This document shows positions 1-6,006 of a stretch of DNA of 19,306 nt, in pieces. The first letter of the stretch is position 1, and every line of letters begins with the position of its first letter. Origin of the DNA: Candidatus Shapirobacteria bacterium CG2_30_35_20 (GTDB taxonomy: Bacteria; Patescibacteriota; Microgenomatia; UBA12405). The position numbers were made by a program, and so were the translations under genes. The stretch lies in assembly GCA_001873665.1 (NCBI GenBank), contig MNZO01000003.1, positions 1-19,306 of the forward strand. Reading direction: 5' to 3'. The notes beneath the pieces were generated by a model. The model did no database searches. It was not told the origin of the DNA and saw nothing but the letters and a program-made list of their open reading frames with translations.

Positions 1-107
1 TCTATTTTAGGGGGTACCGGTCAACCCTTTTTGGGGAAGTTGGCATTTTTTATAATTCTTTCTAATTCGATATTATTAATTTGTTTATAACATGATTTTA
101 TCGCCTC

Positions 108-136
108 TTGACAAGGAGACAAAGAATAAGTATAAT
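108..136 (+). promoter_or_regulatory. sigma70-type promoter of the gene at 161
   Basis: TTGACA at 108-113 and TATAAT at 131-136 are both perfect consensus hexamers, separated by exactly 17 bp. Transcription should begin near 143, leaving about an 18-nt leader with no Shine-Dalgarno sequence before the ATG at 161. A second TATAAT lies at 141-146. Confidence 0.75.
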
Positions 137-160
137 AACCTATAATATTATATTTCTAAT

Positions 161-664
161 ATGACAGAAGCAACAACAGGTAGAATACCATTAATACAAA
201 GCAAATCAGCGGGAGAGTTGTTTGCGCGTGTTATGACTGGGACAGTAAACGTTTTGATGGGATATCCTCGACCAAGACCTCTTATCAATAGTCAACTAAG
301 ACAATCATTAACAGAAGCCGCGCCTGATTCAATTTCTATCGTTGATAAGGCTGAACATCGTGCAAATAAAAAAGCTTTGCATGAATCGGAATTAGTCGCA
401 GCTGGTGTTTCTGTATCTTTACTTGGATTGATTCCAACAATTTATAAAAATATTGCTCCAATTTTTCCCGATACAAATATTGTTACTCAAATAGATAATG
501 TATTTTTGAGAGGTTTTGCAGCTATCGTTAATGGATCAGCATTAACTTTTTTCCCAAATAGAGCAGTAAATGAAATAGCTTATAAAGTAACTGGTAAAAT
601 TAAGCAGAAAAAATTGGAGCGAGATGTTAAAAACTGGGCAAGGTCAGAAGGATTAAAAATATAA
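161..664 (+). CDS. hypothetical protein, 167 aa
   Basis: I do not recognise the family. The ATG at 161 sits about 18 nt downstream of the predicted start of transcription from a consensus promoter, which supports this start; no Shine-Dalgarno sequence is visible. The first 75 residues are polar. A moderately hydrophobic stretch at about 78-95 (with LLGLIPTIY) and another at about 113-130 could be membrane-associated or buried helices. The tail (about 140-167) is strongly basic, with many K and R. There is no signal peptide and no known catalytic motif. The gene is monocistronic and converges on the minus-strand gene ending at 682, with 17 bp between the stops. It borders the insertion-sequence region and may be strain-specific. 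Confidence 0.65.
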   Translation: MTEATTGRIPLIQSKSAGELFARVMTGTVNVLMGYPRPRPLINSQLRQSLTEAAPDSISIVDKAEHRANKKALHESELVAAGVSVSLLGLIPTIYKNIAPIFPDTNIVTQIDNVFLRGFAAIVNGSALTFFPNRAVNEIAYKVTGKIKQKKLERDVKNWARSEGLKI

Positions 665-681
665 GACGTTTGACTCGTTAA

Positions 682-1368
682 CTAAGGTACCTCGATATTT
701 AAATAACTATCTACAGTAGCAACATTCTGGCCTAATGGAATTCTCGGGAAAACTAAAATCTTTCGTTGACCAAGGTCAACTGCAATATCCCTAAATAATA
801 ACTCCTTTTGAGTAAGCCTGACTTCTTCAGCTGGTTGAAAACCAATTTTCTGCAAGGATTCAGAAATAAATCTTGTGTTGAATACTGTTTTACCACCTAA
901 ATCAAGATTCCAATCGTTATGGAGAATTTGGATAAACCTTATATCATCTTTTTTTGAAAAAATATCTGATAAGGGGGAGTATTTTTTTCGATCAGCATCT
1001 CTTGTGGTATAACCTGCAAATAAATCCGAAGGCAGAGCTGCATTTGAGCTATAGTGAAATAAGCAACCAGAACCATCCTTTGATATACCTACTAAACTGT
1101 GACAAGCTTCAAAACCAGTAGACATCATTGGACTTTTATCAAAAACCCTTTGATCCCAACCTATTTGTTTTCCTTCAGTAGCGCGAGCATATTGATCGCG
1201 TAAAGCTCTACCACCAGTTAATTTAAATTCTGGCAAAACTTTTCTATTAATTTCTGAAATATTATGTTGAGGAAATGTTTGATTAAGCGTATCTAACATA
1301 CTATTATGTATAACAATTGATATGTCTATGTCAAGTCCTGAAAATATTGAACTGATTTCGAACCCCAT
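682..1368 (-). CDS. hypothetical protein with a CheD-like Cys/His pattern; 5' end altered by IS remnant
   Basis: The open frame runs to an ATG at 1368, but its first 38 bp overlap the 3' end of the truncated transposase (1331-1789) and resemble an IS end. The native start is therefore more likely the ATG at 1299 (residue 24), or the original 5' end has been lost. The family is not recognised. In the middle the protein reads ACHSLVGI followed by a glycine turn and LFHYSS, giving a Cys and a His 16 positions apart after a GFEA-type loop. CheD/CNF1-fold deamidases use a similarly placed Cys-His pair (17 apart in Thermotoga CheD), but the rest of the CheD signature is absent, so this is only a structural hint. 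No signal peptide or membrane segment is seen. No chemotaxis genes lie nearby. Confidence 0.6.
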   Translation of the reverse strand: MGFEISSIFSGLDIDISIVIHNSMLDTLNQTFPQHNISEINRKVLPEFKLTGGRALRDQYARATEGKQIGWDQRVFDKSPMMSTGFEACHSLVGISKDGSGCLFHYSSNAALPSDLFAGYTTRDADRKKYSPLSDIFSKKDDIRFIQILHNDWNLDLGGKTVFNTRFISESLQKIGFQPAEEVRLTQKELLFRDIAVDLGQRKILVFPRIPLGQNVATVDSYLNIEVP

Positions 1369-1789
1369 TTAAGAACACATTTGTAAAATAGTTTGGTGTT
1401 CGATAACCGATTGTAGTATGAATTCTGTCGTAGTTGTAGTACTTAATTTTATCTTTAATAAAACGAATGGCTTCTTTTTGATCATTAATTAATAAAATCT
1501 CATCTGACCACTCATTCTTAAATCTTCCAAAAAATGATTCTTGGCCTGCATTATCAGTTGGTGTTCCGGGAGCAGAAAAAGATAGTTTGGCCATTGATAA
1601 TATTTTGTTAACATAGCCATAACTGGTGTATACCGAGCCTCTGTCTTGATGAAAAATTAGTTTCTTGGGTATTATTCCAATTTTCTTTTTAATTTTATCT
1701 ATGGCCATATTAAGTGATTTAAAAACTAATTCTAAATTTGGTTTTAAACCAATTGAATATCCATAAATCATTTGTCCAAAAACATTATA
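1331..1789 (-). pseudogene. IS3-type transposase (rve domain), truncated at its 5' end
   Basis: This is the C-terminal part of a DDE integrase-type transposase (OrfB of an IS3-family element). It keeps the second catalytic Asp (HQDRGSVYTS), the catalytic Glu (GQESFFGRFKNEW) and the usual YYNYDRIHTTIGYRTP tail. The first catalytic Asp (normally in TDITY) and the whole N-terminal helix-turn-helix region are missing. The frame stays protein-like from the ATG at 1771 up to about 1789 and then enters the terminal inverted repeat of the second IS, so the truncation coincides with that insertion. Its last nine residues may already be flanking DNA. It cannot encode an active transposase. Confidence 0.85.
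1348..1786 (-). mobile_element. remnant of an older IS3-family element
   Basis: This is the 3' part of an IS3-type element on the minus strand. The likely terminal end lies near 1348-1368, where the minus strand reads TGGGG, eight bases, then CAGTTCA, resembling IS3-family right ends. The other end is cut by the IS at 1787. No matching left end or remaining orfA is present in the window. Confidence 0.55.
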
Positions 1790-1812
1790 CTTCCCCCTAG
1801 ATTTCGGACAGT
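1787..1812 (+). repeat. left terminal inverted repeat of the IS3 element
   Basis: Contains CCCCCT at 1793-1798 and GACAGT at 1807-1812. It pairs imperfectly with the right end at 3007-3032, needing a one-base gap. Confidence 0.6.
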
Positions 1813-1833
1813 GACCTAAGATACATTTTAGTT

Positions 1834-2130
1834 ATGGATAATATTCGTCGAAATCATCCACCGGCCTTTAAGGCTCAAGTGGTATTAGCACTTTTAAAAG
1901 AGGAGAAAACAATCAATGAGATCTGTTCTCAGTTTTGCATCCACCACACTCAGGCCACCAAATGGAAGGCCAAGGTAGTCGATAATTTATCTCATTTATT
2001 TGATGATAAATTAATCGGCGACCAAATCAAAGAAAAAGATCACATTATTGATGATCTCTATCGAGAAGTTGGACAATTAAAAATGGAGTTGGAATGGCTA
2101 AAAAAAAAGATGGGCTATACCCATACCTGA
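1834..2130 (+). CDS. IS3-family transposase OrfA (helix-turn-helix subunit)
   Basis: This 98-aa protein begins MDNIRRNHPPAFKAQVVLAL, the standard OrfA opening of this IS3 subgroup. A helix-turn-helix (about residues 10-50, with TINEICSQFCIHHTQATKWK) binds the IS ends. A leucine-zipper-like coiled coil follows (about 65-92) and ends in the characteristic ELEWLKKK. The last lysine codons form a run of nine A (2100-2108), where the ribosome or RNA polymerase can slip to join OrfA to OrfB. A TACATT box six bases before the ATG may be the -10 of the IS promoter. The length is usual for OrfA. Confidence 0.92.
   Translation: MDNIRRNHPPAFKAQVVLALLKEEKTINEICSQFCIHHTQATKWKAKVVDNLSHLFDDKLIGDQIKEKDHIIDDLYREVGQLKMELEWLKKKMGYTHT
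2100..2108 (+). promoter_or_regulatory. A9 slippage/frameshift tract joining OrfA and OrfB
   Basis: Nine consecutive A follow GCT and precede GATGG. OrfA reads them as Leu-Lys-Lys-Lys. The OrfB frame opens right after a TAA at 2099-2101, so fusion must happen in this tract. The OrfB register is +1 relative to OrfA; the ordinary -1 frame ends after 12 codons. A one-base deletion in the transcript through polymerase slippage on A9, or +1/-2 ribosomal shifting, would produce OrfAB. Confidence 0.6.
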
Positions 2131-2968
2131 AAAGATAAAGCTAATTGAACCTAATAATAGGCAATTATCAATAGTTTCTCAGTGTGCACTTTTACAATTA
2201 AATCGTTCTGTTTTCTATTACGAGAGAAAACCAGAGGTATCCCCCAAGGACATTATCCTGATGGGGAAAATGGATAAAATCTATACGGATTATCCCTATT
2301 ATGGTTCACCTCGAATTACCCATGAACTGCAAAGAAATGGAGAAAACGTTAATCATAAAAGGGTAGCCAGATTAATGAATATCATGGGGATCGAGGCAAT
2401 CTATCCAAAACCTAATTTGAGCCAAAATGATAAATCCCATCCAATTTATCCATATCTACTTAAAAATCTAGATATTACTAAACCAAATCAGGTTTGGGGA
2501 ACAGACATTACCTATATTAGGGTAAAAAATGATTGGCTATACCTAGTAGCCATTCTTGACTGGTACTCAAGATACATTGTCTCTTGGGAATTATCGGACA
2601 CTATGGAAGCAGGTTTCTGTGTCCATAATTTACAAAATGCCTTAGATCAGGCATTACCAGATATTCACAATTCAGACCAAGGGAGTCAATTTACCAGCGA
2701 CGAATATTTGGGAGTACTCCACACTCAACCAACTGTTCAAATCAGCATGGACAGTCGAGGTCGGTGTATGGACAACATCTTCACTGAAAGATTGTGGAGG
2801 AGCGTTAAATACGAGGAGGTGTACATTAAGGATTACCAATCACCAAAAGAGGCTAGGCTCTCCCTGGCCAAGTATTTAAAAATCTACAACGAAAAACGAC
2901 TCCACCAATCACTGAATTACAACACACCAGCCGAAATTTACTTTGGCAAAAAAACATTAAAAATTTAG
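2102..2968 (+). CDS. IS3-family transposase OrfB (DDE integrase core)
   Basis: This is the catalytic part of the transposase. The open frame begins at 2102, directly after an in-frame TAA. It contains no ATG, GTG or TTG before the ATG at 2261, yet the stretch 2150-2260 is clearly conserved OrfB sequence (SQCALLQLNRSVFYYERKP), so the protein is made as an OrfAB frameshift fusion and not from 2261. An HTH_21-type region (YPYYGSPRITHELQRNG) is followed by an rve domain with the three catalytic acids in TDITY, HNSDQGSQFTS and FTERLWRS. The C-terminal YNEKRLHQSLNYNTPAEIYFG is typical. The frame is intact to its stop, so the element could be active. Confidence 0.9.
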   Translation, partial: KKRWAIPIPEKIKLIEPNNRQLSIVSQCALLQLNRSVFYYERKPEVSPKDIILMGKMDKIYTDYPYYGSPRITHELQRNGENVNHKRVARLMNIMGIEAIYPKPNLSQNDKSHPIYPYLLKNLDITKPNQVWGTDITYIRVKNDWLYLVAILDWYSRYIVSWELSDTMEAGFCVHNLQNALDQALPDIHNSDQGSQFTSDEYLGVLHTQPTVQISMDSRGRCMDNIFTERLWRSVKYEEVYIKDYQSPKEARLSLAKYLKIYNEKRLHQSLNYNTPAEIYFGKKTLKI

Positions 2969-3006
2969 AACAAAAGGAGGAAATAGTCTCTTAAGTCGCC
3001 GATATT

Positions 3007-3032
3007 ACTGTCTTGACAAAGGGGTAAGGTTT
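3007..3032 (-). repeat. right terminal inverted repeat of the IS3 element
   Basis: On the minus strand this end reads ACCTTACCCCT and then GACAGT, matching the left end at 1787-1812 with about 8 of 11 identical tip bases. Confidence 0.55.
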
Positions 3033-3034
3033 AA

Positions 3035-4030
3035 GTTCCCAATAACTATGAAAATTTAGATAAATATAATTTGGATTCAGATGCCGACGGTTACCCCGAC
3101 TTTATTGAGTCTGAGATTGGTTTAAATCCCCTAATTTCAGAATATACTCAATGCAAAATATCGGATTGCCAAGATTCAGACAATGAACAAACGAAAACTA
3201 CGCATAACGTCCTAATTATTTTAGACTCTTCTGGAAGTATGGGTCTTGGCAATCCAACTAGACTTGAGATTGCCAAACAAGCTATTAAGAAATATATTTC
3301 GATGGCTTCAACCAATACTAATGTTGGGCTGATGGTTTATGGACAAAAAGGTTCTAATACCGCATCTGGCAAACTGATTAGTTGTGCTAGTGCTGAGACA
3401 ATTTCTCCGCTGGGCACACTTAATAGTTTGTCGGTTGATAGCGTACTATCATCAGTCAATCCTGTTGGCTGGACTCCAATGGGTTTGGCGATTCAGCAAG
3501 CAGCTCAATTGTTTGAAGGTAAAAATAGTGAAAATAATGAAATAATTCTTCTTTCTGATGGCGAAGAAACCTGTAATACAAATCCGACACAAAAAGCCAA
3601 CGATTTAAAAATGTCCAGTTTAAATATAAGAATCAACGTCATCGGATTTGCCGTAGACTCGAGTGCCCAAACACAACTAAACCAAATAAGTACTAGTGGA
3701 GGGGGGACATTTTCTACGGCTAACAACCTAACTGAACTTGATCAAAAATTTAATGATCTATACAAAAACGGCCAAAATCTGCTTTTACAATTTAAGTGTA
3801 ATTCTGCCAATACTGACAGTTTTCGTGCCTGCTATAACGTCGCTTTTCAAAAAAATATGGACTGGATTCGAAAACGTAAATTGATGTTTTATGAAAAAAC
3901 CATTAGTCAAGATGAATACAATAAACTAGAAGAACTAAGTGCTAAACTATATGCCCAACAAAAAGAAGTTACCAACACCGAAACTCAAAAGTTGATTAAC
4001 CAATATAAACAAAAGCAAGACCAACTCTAG
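3035..4030 (+). CDS. von Willebrand factor A domain protein, N-terminus lost to IS insertion
   Basis: The frame is open from 3035 with no ATG before the VWA domain; the nearest formal start is a TTG at 3071 inside a conserved motif. The sequence opens with a calcium-binding thrombospondin-3-like repeat (DSDADGYPD, then GLNP), which in such proteins follows a signal peptide and further repeats, all missing here. The VWA domain follows, with an intact MIDAS: DSSGSMG (about residues 52-58 from 3071), the Thr in GWTPMG and the Asp in LLSDGEE. The C-terminal 80 residues are polar and probably helical (EYNKLEELSAKLYAQQKE). Four cysteines lie around the domain, fitting an extracellular protein. The IS end at about 3032 abuts the frame, so the gene is probably broken unless a start is supplied from the IS. 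The membrane-protein gene at 4034 follows after 3 bp. Confidence 0.8.
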   Translation, partial: VPNNYENLDKYNLDSDADGYPDFIESEIGLNPLISEYTQCKISDCQDSDNEQTKTTHNVLIILDSSGSMGLGNPTRLEIAKQAIKKYISMASTNTNVGLMVYGQKGSNTASGKLISCASAETISPLGTLNSLSVDSVLSSVNPVGWTPMGLAIQQAAQLFEGKNSENNEIILLSDGEETCNTNPTQKANDLKMSSLNIRINVIGFAVDSSAQTQLNQISTSGGGTFSTANNLTELDQKFNDLYKNGQNLLLQFKCNSANTDSFRACYNVAFQKNMDWIRKRKLMFYEKTISQDEYNKLEELSAKLYAQQKEVTNTETQKLINQYKQKQDQL

Positions 4031-4033
4031 TCC

Positions 4034-4675
4034 ATGAAAATCAAAAATATGTCTAACAAATATTTCCGAATTATCGGCATAATAATTATCGCTATCAGTA
4101 TATTATTTATATTATTTATATTATTATTTGGGGTTAAATTAATCTCTAAAAACATTCAGGAATGTCCAAACCAAAATGATATACTCCAATTAAAAGAATT
4201 CACTACCGATGTTTTTTCAATCAATATCCCAACAGCATTATCTCAAAAAGACATGTCTTTCTTTATTACCCCGACCTGGTTGTTTGCCTGCAAACAGCCA
4301 AATGATGCCAAAAACATTGAAAGTGTTCGTCTATATATTGAGACGGCTGGTCCTTTTGATATTAAAACTTTCAAGTCTAAAACCGATTGTGTTGGTTATT
4401 TTGATAGCTTGTATGGACAGGATAATTCAAAATTTATTGCCAAACTCCTATCAGTAGATTACCTGACATATTCCGTTGATTTTAATAAGTGTTATCTCAA
4501 ATACTCGTTAATTCCACCTGACAAAAATGAGTTGTTTTTTGAAAGAATAATACTGTTATCAAATTCTAGTTCTAAACCTTTGCAATATGATATATACACA
4601 CATTATCCCTTAAACACATCTGCTAATACTATCAAAGCTTTGAATGAAAGTATAAATAGTTTTAAACTAAAATAA
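4034..4675 (+). CDS. membrane-anchored hypothetical protein, 213 aa
   Basis: The family is not recognised. The start lies 3 bp after the stop of the VWA gene, so the two were probably one transcription unit. A single strongly hydrophobic segment (about residues 12-37) follows a short basic N-terminus, suggesting an anchor with the remaining about 175 residues outside. That part has four cysteines (in QECPNQ, FACKQP, KTDCVGY, NKCYLK) that could form two disulfides, consistent with an exported domain. The anchor is encoded by an imperfect 9-bp tandem repeat (about 4100-4130, TTATTTATA units coding LFI), a likely site of length variation. If the upstream VWA gene lost its promoter to the IS, expression may now depend on IS read-through. 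Confidence 0.7.
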   Translation: MKIKNMSNKYFRIIGIIIIAISILFILFILLFGVKLISKNIQECPNQNDILQLKEFTTDVFSINIPTALSQKDMSFFITPTWLFACKQPNDAKNIESVRLYIETAGPFDIKTFKSKTDCVGYFDSLYGQDNSKFIAKLLSVDYLTYSVDFNKCYLKYSLIPPDKNELFFERIILLSNSSSKPLQYDIYTHYPLNTSANTIKALNESINSFKLK

Positions 4676-4712
4676 GTGTATTATTTAATTAATTTATATA
4701 TTTAATAAAAAT

Positions 4713-4925
4713 ATGAAAAAAATTTTGAGAATTATATTTGATATTTTATTCGCTTTTGGAGTGGTTGGGTATATTTTTGGCTTGATATTTGGGATGACGA
4801 CGAAAGATGGATTTAATTTATCGGGAATGCCGGCTTTGCTGTTATTTGCTTGGCTTATATTTTACTTCTGGGGATTAAGTAAAATGGGTAAAAAAACGTT
4901 GGGGAAAATGATATTTAAGGTTTAA
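4713..4925 (+). CDS. small membrane protein, 70 aa, two predicted helices
   Basis: A short protein with two hydrophobic stretches (about residues 9-28 and 42-57), a glycine-rich first helix (FGVVGYIFGLIFG) and a basic C-terminus (KMGKKTLGKMIFK). No family is recognised. The 37-bp upstream gap is almost pure A/T and holds a possible TATATT -10 region. The gene converges on ruvX, with only 5 bp between the two stops. Composition and codon pattern look like a real gene, but length limits certainty. Confidence 0.6.
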   Translation: MKKILRIIFDILFAFGVVGYIFGLIFGMTTKDGFNLSGMPALLLFAWLIFYFWGLSKMGKKTLGKMIFKV

Positions 4926-4930
4926 ATTTA

Positions 4931-5281
4931 TTATTGTATTGCCCGATTTAAGATAATAGCAGCGGCAATAGAATCAATGCTTTGGGATTTTTTTGGTTTT
5001 AATTGGTGGGCTTCGATGGTGGAAACGGCTTCTTCGACAGTTTCAATGGGGATAGACACTTCTGCTTCTAGTTTTGAGATAAAGTTTTTGGTTATAGTGG
5101 CAAATTTACCCTGGGATAGACCAATATAAATTTTACTGATAGTGTGGATTTTGATTATATTTTTTAAGGTAGGAATAAATTTATCATTATTGGCAACTTG
5201 AGGCAGAGTAAAAATAATATTGTTGATGGTGTACGCCAAACCGACTCGTCTGGTTCCATAATCAATGGATAAATAATTCAT
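4931..5281 (-). CDS. ruvX: RuvX/YqgF-family RNase H-like nuclease
   Basis: YqgF/RuvX proteins have an RNase H-like fold and act on Holliday junctions or in 16S rRNA 5'-end maturation. The N-terminus MNYLSIDYGTRRVGLAY carries the first catalytic Asp and the DxGTxRxG signature. ETVEEAVSTIEA holds the position of the second acidic motif (usually DERLST), and the C-terminal SQSIDSIAAAIIL has the third Asp. At 116 aa it is slightly shorter than the usual 135-150, because the loop after IYIGLSQG is compact. I chose the ATG at 5281 over one at 5293: it lies one base after the sortase stop (TAA-t-ATG), the same arrangement as the gene before it, indicating translational coupling. It is the last gene of the alaS operon. 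Confidence 0.85.
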   Translation of the reverse strand: MNYLSIDYGTRRVGLAYTINNIIFTLPQVANNDKFIPTLKNIIKIHTISKIYIGLSQGKFATITKNFISKLEAEVSIPIETVEEAVSTIEAHQLKPKKSQSIDSIAAAIILNRAIQ

Positions 5282-5282
5282 A

Positions 5283-6005
5283 TTAAAAATCAACGATTCG
5301 AGCCTTAATTACTAAACGACGCAAATAAGTGCCTGGAGGAGTGCAGGTGATAAGAGTTAAATAGCGACCATCAAATCGCTGTTCGAGAACCGAAAGATCG
5401 GCGGGGAGGACTTCATACATTTCTTCGACCAAATATTTATATTCGACATTATCGAAATTTATCAAAATTTGGTCACTTTGTTTCAGTTTATATAAAGTAG
5501 AAAAAATAGTTAAATAGGATTTGGGATTGAAAAACTGAGGCAAGACTGAATGACCAAAAACTACAGGTGAGCCAAATTGTCCAGGTAAAGCAGTTTGGGG
5601 ATATTGAATTAAACTTTTTTTAAGATCAAGACTACCTACTTCTACCACGGCATTATCAATTTTTAATTTAGGAATAGAGATGGTGTATTTGGTTTTTTGT
5701 AAAGTAGAATTATCTGAAAGATTGGTTTGACCATCAATAAACCAATTGGATAATTGGGTAAAATCAGTCCCACTTTCGCCAAGGATACTACCTGAGAGGG
5801 AAGAATTTACTGAAAGGGGGCTGATTATTTGATTAAATTTTATGGAATATTCTATTTGATATTGTAAAATGGGAATAACGGCTGACAAAAAAAACAACAA
5901 CCCAATAATCAAAAACGAAAAAGCAATAATTTTTTTATGTTGAAGATGGAGTTTGGGGTGAGGTTTTGATACTTTTGCCTCTTTTTTAATATAAATATAT
6001 CCCAT
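5283..6005 (-). CDS. membrane-anchored sortase (transpeptidase)
   Basis: Sortases cleave a sorting signal in exported proteins and join them to a surface acceptor. A basic N-terminus is followed by one membrane helix (about residues 26-48, with FSFLIIGLLFFLSAVIPIL) and a linker of about 60 residues. The sortase barrel follows: PGQFGSPVVFGHS supplies the catalytic His at about 152, TLITCTPPG the Cys at about 221, and TYLRRLV the Arg at about 229-230. The TCTPPGTYLRR motif resembles class D/E-type sortases; the subclass is inferred. The chosen ATG at 6005 is one base after the upstream stop. No LPXTG-like protein is visible in the window, so its substrate is elsewhere. It is co-transcribed with a membrane protein that may share the envelope compartment. 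Confidence 0.88.
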   Translation of the reverse strand: MGYIYIKKEAKVSKPHPKLHLQHKKIIAFSFLIIGLLFFLSAVIPILQYQIEYSIKFNQIISPLSVNSSLSGSILGESGTDFTQLSNWFIDGQTNLSDNSTLQKTKYTISIPKLKIDNAVVEVGSLDLKKSLIQYPQTALPGQFGSPVVFGHSVLPQFFNPKSYLTIFSTLYKLKQSDQILINFDNVEYKYLVEEMYEVLPADLSVLEQRFDGRYLTLITCTPPGTYLRRLVIKARIVDF

Positions 6006-6006
6006 T

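Larger units (their letters stand above)
1787..3032 (+). mobile_element. complete IS3-family insertion sequence (about 1.25 kb)
   Basis: A two-ORF element (orfA 1834-2130, orfB 2102-2968) is flanked by imperfect inverted repeats. The left end has CCCCT, about 9 bases, then GACAGT (1794-1812). The right end, read on the minus strand, has CCCCT, 7 bases, then GACAGT (3007-3024). CCCC-rich tips with an inner GACA are typical of this IS3 subgroup. I could not identify a target-site duplication, and the two flanks do not belong to the same gene, so a deletion or recombination has followed insertion. Exact tips are uncertain by several bases. Confidence 0.8.

Noticed and set aside
11..32. Terminator-like GGGT...ACCC followed by T5
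   Set aside because: The stem is only about 4 bp and the upstream gene is outside the window; too weak to call.
2261..2968. OrfB starting at the ATG at 2261
   Set aside because: This would drop about 50 codons of conserved OrfB N-terminal sequence; frameshift fusion with OrfA explains the frame better.
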